NCBI GenBank assembly: GCA_946410305.1
Contig: CAMJZV010000011.1
Span: forward strand, 1 to 64,000
Direction of reading: 5' to 3'
Origin: an uncultured Prevotellaceae bacterium
Lineage (GTDB): Bacteria; Bacteroidota; Bacteroidia; Bacteroidales; Bacteroidaceae
Length of the DNA: 64,000 nucleotides
A model generated the notes under the pieces. That model did not search any database. It worked only from the letters and a program-made list of their open reading frames with translations, and was not told the origin of the DNA. Below are positions 47,008-54,732 of this stretch, piece after piece (position 1 is the first letter of the stretch; each line of letters opens with the position of its first letter). The translations under genes were made by a program, and so were the position numbers.

Positions 47008-47775
47008 ATGATTGAAGTCAAGAACCTATACAAGAGTTTTGAGGAGAAGGAGGTGCTGAAAGGTATCAGCACGGTCTTCGAGGACGGCAAGATCAACCTC
47101 ATCATCGGTCAGAGCGGCTCGGGTAAGACGGTGCTCATGAAGAACCTCGTGGGACTCTTCGAACCTACCAGCGGACAGATACTCTACGACGGGCGCGACT
47201 TCGTACACATGACCAAGAAGGAGAAAGTCATGATGCGCCGCGAGATGGGTATGATCTTCCAGGCAGCAGCACTCTTCGACTCGCTGACGGTACTGGAGAA
47301 CGTCATGTTCCCCTTGGATATGTTCTCCAACATGACGCTTCGCGAGCGCAAGCAGCGCGCCATGTACTGTCTGGAGCGTGTCAACCTGGTGGGCGCCGAG
47401 AACAAATATCCTGGCGAGATCAGTGGTGGTATGCAGAAGCGTGTAGCTATTGCCCGCGCCATCTCCATGAATCCCAAATACCTGTTCTGCGACGAGCCCA
47501 ACAGCGGCCTCGACCCCAAGACCTCGCTGGTCATCGACGACCTGCTGCACTCCATCACCCGCGAGTTCAACATGACCACCATCATCAACACCCACGACAT
47601 GAACTCCGTGATGGGCATCGGCGAGAACATCGTCTACATCTACGAAGGCCACAAAGAGTGGCAGGGCAACTCTTCACAGATTATGAACTCCACCAACAAG
47701 CGTCTCACCGACTTCATCTTCGCCAGCGACCTGCTGAAGGAAATGCGCGAGGCCGTAACCAACGGAAAGAAATAA
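47008..47775 (+). CDS. mlaF: MlaF-family ABC transporter ATP-binding protein
   Basis: The protein has 255 residues. Walker A GQSGSGKT (about 34-41), ISGGMQKRVAIARAI signature, Walker B LFCDEPNSGLDP, H-loop NTHDMNS. It powers phospholipid movement with MlaE. The last 82 bases (from 47694) are repeated at 49211-49289 beyond an ATPase gene. Confidence 0.94.
   Translation: MIEVKNLYKSFEEKEVLKGISTVFEDGKINLIIGQSGSGKTVLMKNLVGLFEPTSGQILYDGRDFVHMTKKEKVMMRREMGMIFQAAALFDSLTVLENVMFPLDMFSNMTLRERKQRAMYCLERVNLVGAENKYPGEISGGMQKRVAIARAISMNPKYLFCDEPNSGLDPKTSLVIDDLLHSITREFNMTTIINTHDMNSVMGIGENIVYIYEGHKEWQGNSSQIMNSTNKRLTDFIFASDLLKEMREAVTNGKK
47694..47775 (+). repeat. mlaF 3' end, copy 1
   Basis: In-frame end of mlaF (codes NKRLTDFIFASDLLKEMREA then VTNGKK). 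It matches 49211-49289; over the first 71 bases only three differences are seen and all are synonymous. Confidence 0.85.
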
Positions 47776-47811
47776 GAAAAAGGGCGCAACGATAGCTAAA
47801 AATCAAATAGA

Positions 47812-47877
47812 TTTGAGAATTTTGCGAGCAACTTTTGAGAATTTTGTTTGGCACTTTTGAGAATTTTGCGTATCTTT
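47812..47877 (+). promoter_or_regulatory. Three direct repeats at 22-bp period (candidate operator)
   Basis: TTTGAGAATTTTG occurs at 47812, 47834 and 47856, exactly 22 bp apart (two helical turns). The copies span the -33 and -7 boxes of the ATPase promoter. Confidence 0.65.
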
Positions 47878-47878
47878 G
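47847..47878 (+). promoter_or_regulatory. Promoter of the AAA ATPase gene
   Basis: TTTG (47847-47850), a 20-bp spacer and TATCTTTG (47871-47878). Confidence 0.8.
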
Positions 47879-47898
47879 CGGCAGAAAATCAAATAGTT

Positions 47899-49086
47899 AT
47901 GTTTAGAAGAGCGCAAATCAACGAATTAAAACAAAGGATTTCAGAACCACGAAACAAAATTCAAGTTATCTCTGGTCCTCGTCAGGTTGGTAAGTCTACA
48001 ATGGTAAAGCAAGCACTACAAGACATCACTATTCCCTATATGCTTGTCAGCGCAGATAATATTGACCATACCAACACGACTTGGATTGGTGAGACGTGGG
48101 CTACAGCCAGAGCACGTATGAAAGCGGCTAAGGATGAAGAATATCTGTTGATTATTGATGAGGTTCATAAGCTTGACAATTGGAGCGAAGCGGTTAAGAA
48201 AGAATGGGATGACGATACATTCAACGACTTGAATATGAAAGTCGTTATCCTTGGTTCCTCTAGGCTGCTATTGAAAGATGGGCTGACGGAATCACTGGCA
48301 GGAAGATATGAGCTGATAAGAATGCCGCATTGGAGTTATAGTGAGATGAATGAAGCTTTCGGGATGGATATAGACCAGTATATCTATTTTGGTGGTTATC
48401 CTGGCGGAGCTATGTATATCAATGATGAGCGTCGATGGCGTAAATATATAAAGGACAGTATTGTTGCCCCTGCTATCGAAAGGGATGTGCTGCAGACAAA
48501 AACTGTCTATAAGCCTGCATTGATGAAACAACTGTTTGAACTTGGTTGCGCCTATTCGAGCGAAGAACTGTCCCTAAACAAGATGGTTGGCCAATTGCAG
48601 GACGCTGGTAATGTAACAACACTGGCTGGTTATCTTACTACGCTGGACGAATCAAGACTGCTATGCGGCTTGATGAAATATGCATCTGACAACGCCCGCA
48701 AATACAATTCGATTCCCAAATTGATGGTATACAACACTGCGCTTTTCTCAGTACAGAGCGGAATGAATTTTAGGAAGGCTTTTACTACGCCAAAACTATG
48801 GGGCCGTTGGGTAGAGAGTGCTGTAGGCGCCTATCTCCTCAACCAGGCTGATGAATACGATTACAAACTGTATTATTGGCGCGAAAGAGAAGATGAGGTC
48901 GATTTCATCATCGATTACAACAGACAATGTATTGCTATAGAGGTTAAGAGTGGCAGGAGGACTAACAACGAAGGACTAGGCGTGTTTCGCGACAAATACC
49001 ATCCCGTGCAGTCTTTTGTCGTTGGTTCTGGAGGCGTTCCTTTGGATGAATTCCTCACATGGAATATAGGTGATTTGATTGAATAA
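47899..49086 (+). CDS. AAA+ ATPase with DUF4143 domain
   Basis: From ATG 47899 the protein has 395 residues. Walker A GPRQVGKST is at 26-34, Walker B LLIIDEVH at 83-90, a sensor-like VVILGSSR near 116-123 and the YFGGYPG segment near 160; the DUF4143 part occupies about 190-350, followed by a nuclease-like strand pattern (REDEVDFIIDYNRQCIAIEVKSG) that resembles a restriction-type D-(x)n-ExK core. An upstream ATG at 47848 lies before the promoter -7 box, so I excluded it. Such proteins are common in Bacteroidetes; role unknown, possibly defence or mobile. Confidence 0.9.
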   Translation: MFRRAQINELKQRISEPRNKIQVISGPRQVGKSTMVKQALQDITIPYMLVSADNIDHTNTTWIGETWATARARMKAAKDEEYLLIIDEVHKLDNWSEAVKKEWDDDTFNDLNMKVVILGSSRLLLKDGLTESLAGRYELIRMPHWSYSEMNEAFGMDIDQYIYFGGYPGGAMYINDERRWRKYIKDSIVAPAIERDVLQTKTVYKPALMKQLFELGCAYSSEELSLNKMVGQLQDAGNVTTLAGYLTTLDESRLLCGLMKYASDNARKYNSIPKLMVYNTALFSVQSGMNFRKAFTTPKLWGRWVESAVGAYLLNQADEYDYKLYYWREREDEVDFIIDYNRQCIAIEVKSGRRTNNEGLGVFRDKYHPVQSFVVGSGGVPLDEFLTWNIGDLIE

Positions 49087-49156
49087 TTCAAACTATAAGG
49101 TGTTTTGTTTTCACATCTGCCCTTGACAGCGGATTCCCTACACATTATATTGGGAA

Positions 49157-49175
49157 ATGAAGCATAGTGCTTCAT
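49157..49175 (+). terminator. Weak hairpin after the ATPase gene
   Basis: ATGAAGCA and TGCTTCAT form an 8-bp stem with a 3-base loop. It is followed by CAAAAC rather than a T-run, so termination is uncertain. Confidence 0.35.
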
Positions 49176-49210
49176 CAAAACTTAAAATTTTAAAGATATG
49201 ACAAACAAAA

Positions 49211-49289
49211 CAACAAACGCCTCACCGACTTCATCTTCGCCAGCGACCTGCTGAAAGAAATGCGCGAGGCCGTAACCAAGGGGAAATAA
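49211..49289 (+). repeat. mlaF 3' end, copy 2 (pseudogene fragment)
   Basis: It repeats the last part of mlaF, ending AAG GGG AAA TAA, one codon shorter than copy 1. There is no start in the mlaF frame; an ATG at 49199 opens a different frame of 18 codons. Confidence 0.85.
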
Positions 49290-49304
49290 AGAAGATTACA
49301 CATG

Positions 49305-49339
49305 AGAAAACGGAAGCCGCAATTGGACTTCCGTTTTCT
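49305..49339. terminator. Bidirectional terminator
   Basis: AGAAAACGGAAG and CTTCCGTTTTCT form a 12-bp stem with an 11-base loop. It serves mlaF-side transcripts and the convergent P5-like gene. Confidence 0.8.
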
Positions 49340-49344
49340 GTTTC

Positions 49345-49761
49345 TTATCCTCTCGCCATCTCCCACCCTCGCAGCATAGCAAACCAGTCTATCGAGGTGA
49401 TACCGTTCTCCTGAATCGCCATGGCTGCACCGACAGCTATCCAGCGCGCAGGGCTCTCACTTGGGATGCCTAGCGGCTCGTCGGCTCCTATGCCCGTCAA
49501 CCTGCTGACGTTCTCTACATACGCCCTCGTGTTGTTCTCGTTGGGTGGCGCCCACTTCGTCACGATGGTGCGGATGGTGTACAGCCTGTACGTGTGGTAG
49601 TAGGTACGGGTGAGCAGCTTAAATGCTGCTCTCCACCCATACGCTAAGTTCTCAAACTGGCAGAACGCTCCGTCCGTCTGCTCCTTCTTCATTCCCAGCC
49701 ACTGATCCTTCGAACGACGGATGTTCAGTGGATTATTATTTCTGATTCCTCTTGGTAACAT
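49345..49761 (-). CDS. P5-like phage structural/peptidoglycan hydrolase protein
   Basis: The protein has 138 residues, beginning MLPRGIRNNNPLNIRRS and including DGAFCQFENLAYGWRAAFKLL and PPNENNTRAYVENVSRLTG, the pattern annotated as structural protein P5 in Bacteroidetes, after the PRD1 muramidase-like protein. It is probably a lysozyme-fold enzyme or its relict. No signal peptide is seen. It is the last gene of the run from 53098 down and follows the VirE/DUF3987 gene by 34 bases. Confidence 0.82.
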   Translation of the reverse strand: MLPRGIRNNNPLNIRRSKDQWLGMKKEQTDGAFCQFENLAYGWRAAFKLLTRTYYHTYRLYTIRTIVTKWAPPNENNTRAYVENVSRLTGIGADEPLGIPSESPARWIAVGAAMAIQENGITSIDWFAMLRGWEMARG

Positions 49762-49795
49762 TGTTTTTAAATTTTATAATTCTTACATTTTTACA

Positions 49796-52342
49796 TTATA
49801 CTACGATTTCTTTCATTATCTTCTTGTATTTCCCTTTCTTCACTCGCTCTATGAAGCCGTGCGTTGCCCAACGATTGCACTGCTGAGAAGCAGCACACAT
49901 CTCTAAATCCAACACCTGTTGCACATCCTTCGTGGTGAACGTCTCTGGCAGGTCTCGATAGGCATCTGCATTCTTCGAGTTCTTTCTGCGAGGCACATAT
50001 TCGCGCTCCGCATTGTCCCACGAGTCCTGCAGCATTTGGCCAAAGAAATAGTCCTGAAACCAGATGACGGCATCATACATCAGCGTGGAGAATTTCAGGT
50101 CGTCGTCAGTGACTTCCAGCTTACCCGTCTTCTTGAACTCGTTGTACTGGCGGGCTACGATACGAGGAATGGTGAACCATGTGGCGTAGAATACGGCACG
50201 TTTTCTGAGGTAGTCCAGCACCAAGTCACCTGCTGCCTCTGCCTCTTGTGCAGACAATTCGCAGAGGTTATAGACATGGTCTACCAACCTTTCCAATGGC
50301 AACTCGCCATGCAACTGCTCCATCTTGAAGCCCCACTGCTTCAACTCCTCGTTGGTCTTCCAGTCCACCACGTTCTTGCGCACCATCTTGAAGTTAGCCC
50401 GCTCCATCAGGAAGATGGCCACACGACTACACAGTCCGTCGTTGATGTTACGCAAAGTGAATTTCTTGTGCAAGCTGACGTTGGTACCTGTGGTTACGCT
50501 GTTCCAGAACACGGGCAGGATGTCGTTGATACTGTCGCCATTGGCATAGTCCACACCACTAAGTTCGTTGTGGAATGCCTTCAGTTCCAAGTCATGCTTG
50601 CCAATCCATGCGCCACCGCTCTGGGCACTTATCGACGAGTCTAGCTCCGAGTCGAACATATACAGATGCAGTGGCAGCTGCTCGCCATTCACCATCTCCT
50701 TGGCCCTCTTCAAGCGACGGAAGAAGATGTTGTTTGAGGTCTTCGTAGGCAGATAACGTATCATGCCCTCAGGCTCTACCAGCGCGTCCTGCTTCTGCGC
50801 TTTGCTGGAGGTGCCTCTCTTCTTCTGTTCCTGCTTGTAGCGTGTCTCTGCCAGTCGTACCTCCTCGTCCTGTGCCCTCATGGAACACATGATCTGGTCG
50901 TCCAGATGCTTGGCAAACGACTTACCGCTTGCAGGGTGTCCGATAATCAGCACCTGCGGGTTCAGACGTTGTATGCCACCATCGAAGTGCTTATACCAGC
51001 AGCGCGTCAGCAAGGTGCAGTACATCGCTCCCGAGGCAAACACAGCACCCAGCCAGTTGGCCCTGCTCACCCCTCTACAGGCTTCGGCATAAGGGGTGCA
51101 AAGGAGAGGTTCCAGCCTTTCAGCGAACTGCTCGTAAGGCACTTCAACTGTTCCCACAGACTTTGCAGCTGCTGGGGTGTTGCTGGCATGAATACCCACA
51201 CTTTCAAGCACCCCTTGCATCCTCTTGGGGATGTCTTTGTACAGCTTTCGCTCACAAGCCGTATGAGCAATGTCGGTGACTTCCTTGTCACCTCGTTCTC
51301 TGATGACGTCTTGCACAAATCCGCACTCTCGCAAGGCCCTATCGACCAGCTTGGGCTGGTTGTCGCAGATATACCTGAGGTCGAGAGCCAGCTGCAACAT
51401 TGTTCGGTGACGATCTCCAGGGGCTGGCGCACCACCTTGCGCGGCCTGCCACGCTTCACAGATTTTGGCATATTCGACGCCGTGATAGAGGCCTCTCCCC
51501 CCGCCCTTTCCAAAAGGAGAGGGAGCCTCTGATTCGTTACTTCTTCCATCTTCATTCTTACTTCTTACTTCCTTTACTTCTTCGAAGCTGTGCGTCTTTT
51601 CCGTAGGTTCAGTACGACCACAACGATAAGCCTCGCAATACTTCTTGTCAAACTCTTCATTGTAATAGTTCAGCAGTTCTTTTTCATTCAGATAATACAC
51701 ATCCTCCCGCATGGGAGCATAAGAGATTCTTGACGCATCGATGCAGCTGGCATCAGCCTTGACGCCCAATGCCTTCGCCAGTTCTATCTGGTTGTCAGCA
51801 ATGTTGCCGACCTCCACTCTGGCCTTACACACCAGTCGCAGACCCTTGCCTGATGATGTCAAGTGGGCAAATACCACCTCCCAAGGGAATCCCTCGCCTT
51901 GTGTCCGTTCGAAGATTTCACGAGGGTTGTCCACATGGTCCACGTCAAACATAAACAGGCCACTCAGATGGATGCCCGCCAGTACCCTGCGCTTCATGGT
52001 GCGTGACGGGTCTTTCTTCAATGGCGTCTCGTCAAAGTCACGAGCCCCGAATATCAGTGGTGGCAGACTCTCCTTCAGTGCCGTAGCCCAGCGTCCCAGC
52101 TTCTCTTCATCAGTCAGTGCCTTAAAGGCCTCGCCAGCACCCTTCTTCTTCAATTCTTCTTTGATGCAGAATTTCTGGAAGTCCGTATTCGATGCCCATA
52201 GCCTGATAGCTCCGGGCTCCCTGACGCTGCGAATGGTCTCTATCTTCCATTTCACCCTGGGCGAGTCCAGCACCTCGTTAAGTTTCTCCAGTGTGCCTGG
52301 CACCGCTGGAGAAATAAATTGGTTATCTTGTATGCAAAACAT
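49796..52342 (-). CDS. VirE N-domain / DUF3987 primase-helicase-like protein
   Basis: The protein has 848 residues. The N-terminal part (about 40-240) carries the VirE/primase-like FMFDVDHVDNP, HLTSSGKGLRLVCKA and CIDASRISYAP blocks. A linker rich in Glu/Ser/Gly (about 255-290) follows. The DUF3987 helicase-like part has Walker A GHPASGKS near residue 466 and LYMFDSELDSS near 575. A C-terminal winged-helix-like stretch (TFTTKDVQQVLDLEMCAASQQCNRW) resembles DNA-binding tails. Such proteins belong to a conserved Bacteroidetes accessory locus with HU and smalltalk genes and may prime DNA synthesis; this is family inference. Confidence 0.88.
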   Translation of the reverse strand: MFCIQDNQFISPAVPGTLEKLNEVLDSPRVKWKIETIRSVREPGAIRLWASNTDFQKFCIKEELKKKGAGEAFKALTDEEKLGRWATALKESLPPLIFGARDFDETPLKKDPSRTMKRRVLAGIHLSGLFMFDVDHVDNPREIFERTQGEGFPWEVVFAHLTSSGKGLRLVCKARVEVGNIADNQIELAKALGVKADASCIDASRISYAPMREDVYYLNEKELLNYYNEEFDKKYCEAYRCGRTEPTEKTHSFEEVKEVRSKNEDGRSNESEAPSPFGKGGGRGLYHGVEYAKICEAWQAAQGGAPAPGDRHRTMLQLALDLRYICDNQPKLVDRALRECGFVQDVIRERGDKEVTDIAHTACERKLYKDIPKRMQGVLESVGIHASNTPAAAKSVGTVEVPYEQFAERLEPLLCTPYAEACRGVSRANWLGAVFASGAMYCTLLTRCWYKHFDGGIQRLNPQVLIIGHPASGKSFAKHLDDQIMCSMRAQDEEVRLAETRYKQEQKKRGTSSKAQKQDALVEPEGMIRYLPTKTSNNIFFRRLKRAKEMVNGEQLPLHLYMFDSELDSSISAQSGGAWIGKHDLELKAFHNELSGVDYANGDSINDILPVFWNSVTTGTNVSLHKKFTLRNINDGLCSRVAIFLMERANFKMVRKNVVDWKTNEELKQWGFKMEQLHGELPLERLVDHVYNLCELSAQEAEAAGDLVLDYLRKRAVFYATWFTIPRIVARQYNEFKKTGKLEVTDDDLKFSTLMYDAVIWFQDYFFGQMLQDSWDNAEREYVPRRKNSKNADAYRDLPETFTTKDVQQVLDLEMCAASQQCNRWATHGFIERVKKGKYKKIMKEIVV

Positions 52343-52345
52343 AGC

Positions 52346-52672
52346 TTAGCAGAATTCGATAAGTTCTAATTCTCGTTCGATGAGCACCGCTTTGGCCATC
52401 TCGTTATCTCTGTCCATGAGGGCCAGCTTCTCCTCCAGCGACATATTCTTCGGGAAACTCGTATAGCGTTTCTGGTTCGCCTTCGACTCCTTCACCCAGC
52501 CCCACGGCAGCTTACCCAGCAGCTCATCCTTGTGGTGGTCATGTCTGCGACGATGGAAGGCATTAAACGTCTTCTTCCCAGTCATCAGGTCGTACCCTAT
52601 GGTACCTTCTACTCTCTTGCCCGTTAGCATTCGGGCCATGGTCTCTTCTGAAATTTCTACTTTTATAATCAT
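52346..52672 (-). CDS. Small protein, unknown function
   Basis: From ATG 52672 the protein has 108 residues. It starts MIIKVEISEETMARMLTGKR, contains a basic His/Arg stretch (FHRRRHDHHKDE) and ends with a helical Glu-rich tail. Nothing is recognised. An in-frame ATG at 52738 would add 22 residues; I prefer the shorter form because of its typical start, but this is not certain. It ends 3 bases before the VirE/DUF3987 start, so the two are coupled. Confidence 0.65.
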   Translation of the reverse strand: MIIKVEISEETMARMLTGKRVEGTIGYDLMTGKKTFNAFHRRRHDHHKDELLGKLPWGWVKESKANQKRYTSFPKNMSLEEKLALMDRDNEMAKAVLIERELELIEFC

Positions 52673-52807
52673 AATCTCTTGAGTTTTGCTGAGGTTCACG
52701 TTGAGAAAGGCGCCTACATCCGTTTCCGTGATGCTCAATTGATTCCCTCCGCTTCGCTCAAGATTAATAATTCAATTTCTCATTTTTTCATTCTTTCAAT
52801 TGCAACA

Positions 52808-53098
52808 TCAAATTGCTTTGATGTTGCTAACGTATGCTTTGTTTTCGTATCGAGTCTGTCCCTGCTGGTCTTGCCAGTCACGAACACTCATCGAGAGTTG
52901 AACGCGCACAAAGTCGCCTTCCTGTAGATGTCCCACAAGCGAGCGGGCGTAGTCGCCTGTCGCCTCTGCAAACAGAGTGTCTATGCCGTCCGTGAGCACC
53001 ATGCCCATGCTGGTAAACACCCTTGGTTGACCTTGCTGGTCGTTGTACTGTCTATCCTGGATAGCCAGCAACTTTTGAATTTTCATTGTTTTTTCCAT
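52808..53098 (-). CDS. Small OB-fold (single-strand-binding-like) protein
   Basis: From ATG 53098 the protein has 96 residues: MEKTMKIQKLLAIQDRQY, then LQEGDFVRVQLSMSVRDW and ENKAYVSNIKAI. The strand order and the V-W-Q-G phrases resemble short OB-fold SSB-like proteins, and location before a primase-like gene fits DNA replication. No acidic SSB tail is present. ATG 53086 is an alternative. The longer open frame upstream is not supported, because it would cross the promoter at 53312. Confidence 0.65.
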   Translation of the reverse strand: MEKTMKIQKLLAIQDRQYNDQQGQPRVFTSMGMVLTDGIDTLFAEATGDYARSLVGHLQEGDFVRVQLSMSVRDWQDQQGQTRYENKAYVSNIKAI

Positions 53099-53311
53099 AA
53101 TTGTTTTTGTTTTAAAATTAATAATGTATATAAGGGGAAATTTCTTCTCAAAGAACAGCCGTACTATCACAGCAGGGCTGGTTGAGGCAGTCCGCTGACT
53201 ACCTGATGAGTAAACCAAAAAAGAAAAATAAAACATGAATAATAAACAGCAAAATGATTTATGAATAGTATGTCTCAATATGTCAAAGATCGTTTTGTCC
53301 TTTCGACAATG

Positions 53312-53319
53312 CAAAGTTA
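53312..53319 (-). promoter_or_regulatory. -7 box with shared leader start, OB-fold/VirE operon
   Basis: The minus strand reads TAACTTTGCATTGTCGAA. The same TAACTTTGCATTGTC follows the promoters of the HU gene and the 33-residue protein gene. No clear -33 box. Confidence 0.55.
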
Positions 53320-53356
53320 GGGATAAAAAAAAGGCGACGGAAGTAAATTTCCATCG

Positions 53357-53452
53357 CCGTAGAGTTTTCGGGAGTTTTGTGTAGAGTTTAACAGTTTTAT
53401 GGGAGTTTTTGCCTAAAAGTGGCAAAATCACGTAGAGTTTTCGGGAGTTTTC
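53357..53452. repeat. Direct repeats of GTAGAGTTTTCGGGAGTTTT
   Basis: Two near-identical 20-base copies begin at 53359 and 53432, with partial copies (GTAGAGTTT, GGGAGTTTT) between and after. They lie between the S24 gene and the OB-fold gene promoter and could be iterons or operators. Confidence 0.6.
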
Positions 53453-53460
53453 CGGGAGTT

Positions 53461-54312
53461 TCAGTCACCCTTCAGCAGCTCTATGGTCTTGTTGGCTATC
53501 ATCAGATAGTCATTGAAACGCTTTCCCCTCACTGGTGCATTCTCCGAATTCCAATTCCTGACAGGCTTGGTGAAGCTCAGCATGGCCAAGCGTTGCAACT
53601 CGTCGCAGCTTGGTAAGTGTTCGTGACGAGGCACCTCCGTCTTCACCATCTCGCAGAACGTCTCATAGTCCTCTTCCTTCACCACGTTCTTGTCAGCCAT
53701 AGCCCTGTACACCGCATACCACTGGCGCGCAATCTTCACCATCGGGGCTATCTCCCTGAGGCCCCATGCTACCCGCTGCTGCGGAATCTCGTGTGTCTTT
53801 TCCTGCGCCATCTTTGCCTTACGAATCTGTTTCAGACAGTCACGATAGCTCATACGTGGTGCATTCTTGATAATCTCCTTGATACGCCCCACAATTCTCA
53901 CGTTCACCTTATCCTTCAGCGGTATGGGTGAGTAGTCGCTGTTCTGAGGCACCAGCCAAGGGAAGCCCTCTTCGTCCTCGCAATATGTCTTGATGGTCGA
54001 CTCGCCATCAATCGTCGCTAACACGATGTCGCCATCCTGCGGAGTATCGACACACACCACCTTCACCATATCCCCCTGACAGATGCCCGCATCCTTCATC
54101 GAGTCACCTTTCGCCCATATCGTAAACTCAGGCTGCATCGACAACAGGTCCTTGGGCAGCATGATATTGTCAGGTCGCTCTGTGTAAACCTCCATAGGCT
54201 GTCCGCACCTCACCGCTGTGTCGTAGAATGGTACGGGCGTGTCACACAGCAGAGGGTTCCATCCTTGTTCCCTCAGTTCTTTTAGAATCTCTTTCAGTTC
54301 TTCTTCATTCAT
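53461..54312 (-). CDS. S24 (LexA/UmuD-like) peptidase-domain protein
   Basis: The protein has 283 residues. No helix-turn-helix is seen at the N-terminus. The S24 domain spans about 35-150, with Ser71 in KGDSMKDAG and Lys108 in ESTIKTY as the catalytic pair. The remaining 130 residues are helical (LKQIRKAKMAQEK, WGLREIAPMVKIARQWYAVY, YLMIANKTIELLKGD) and unlike UmuD. An Ala-Gly cleavage site is not obvious. It may be a derepressor or regulator of the neighbouring replication-like genes; this is inference. Confidence 0.85.
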   Translation of the reverse strand: MNEEELKEILKELREQGWNPLLCDTPVPFYDTAVRCGQPMEVYTERPDNIMLPKDLLSMQPEFTIWAKGDSMKDAGICQGDMVKVVCVDTPQDGDIVLATIDGESTIKTYCEDEEGFPWLVPQNSDYSPIPLKDKVNVRIVGRIKEIIKNAPRMSYRDCLKQIRKAKMAQEKTHEIPQQRVAWGLREIAPMVKIARQWYAVYRAMADKNVVKEEDYETFCEMVKTEVPRHEHLPSCDELQRLAMLSFTKPVRNWNSENAPVRGKRFNDYLMIANKTIELLKGD

Positions 54313-54364
54313 GTCTTTACACCTTTTATTAGATTAGCAATTATTGTTTATTTGAAATCGGGTG

Positions 54365-54407
54365 CAAAGATACAATAGGGGGTGTCCCAAAAGGCGAGAC
54401 ACCCCCT
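54365..54407 (-). promoter_or_regulatory. S24 gene -7 box with adjoining hairpin
   Basis: TATCTTTG lies at 54365-54372 on the minus strand. Directly upstream AGGGGGTGTC (54377-54386) and GACACCCCCT (54398-54407) form a 10-bp inverted repeat over the -33 region. It may be an operator or a terminator of upstream transcription. Confidence 0.5.
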
Positions 54408-54457
54408 TAAACTTTAAGTTATTTTAAGAATTTACACAATAGGGTCTCCTGTGCAAC

Positions 54458-54482
54458 GGATCGCGGGACAGTCCCCTGATCC
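54458..54482. repeat. REP-like palindrome A
   Basis: GGATC...GATCC ends around the core GCGGGACAGTCCCC. Identical over 26 bases to 56495-56520. Confidence 0.8.
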
Positions 54483-54509
54483 AATTGAGAGCACTGGAGT
54501 TATTTTATA

Positions 54510-54653
54510 TCAGCGGATGTCGTCGCTGCTAAAATCTTCGGGCATTTCTTCTCCATAGCGGAGACCCTCAGTCGACTGAATGCTTGTGCAGAGCATCTGA
54601 GACTGCTCTATGCGAACCACCTGTACGGTGGGGGCTAAATAAGTTTTCTTCAT
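54510..54653 (-). CDS. 47-residue protein of the MKK-Y-x-P type
   Basis: The frame from ATG 54653 to TGA gives 47 residues, starting MKKTYLAPTVQVVRIEQSQM and ending EDFSSDDIR. The MKK-(T/I)Y-x-(A/S)P-x-V-x-V-V opening is a recurrent type of very short Bacteroidetes protein that I know only as hypothetical. It lies 79 bases downstream of the secreted protein gene on the same strand, suggesting joint transcription. Two Met-Leu-Cys residues sit mid-chain. Function unknown. Confidence 0.65.
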   Translation of the reverse strand: MKKTYLAPTVQVVRIEQSQMLCTSIQSTEGLRYGEEMPEDFSSDDIR

Positions 54654-54732
54654 TGGTCTATACAATTTTTTATTTCGCCAATATTATGAGCTACGCTCGA
54701 GCTCGTTCACCCGAGCAAGCTCAGTACTTCTC

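Larger units (their letters stand above)
47776..49289 (+). mobile_element. ATPase insertion with duplicated mlaF 3' end
   Basis: About 1.43 kb holding one AAA+/DUF4143 ATPase gene, followed by a second copy of the mlaF 3' end and then a terminator (49305-49339) that fits as the original mlaF terminator. No integrase or transposase is present. Confidence 0.6.

Noticed and set aside
47848..47898. Upstream start for the AAA ATPase
   Set aside because: It lies before the -7 box at 47871-47878 and would place the promoter inside the coding sequence.
53099..53431. N-terminal extension of the OB-fold protein
   Set aside because: The added residues lack similarity to anything, contain hydrophobic noise and cross the promoter box at 53312-53319.
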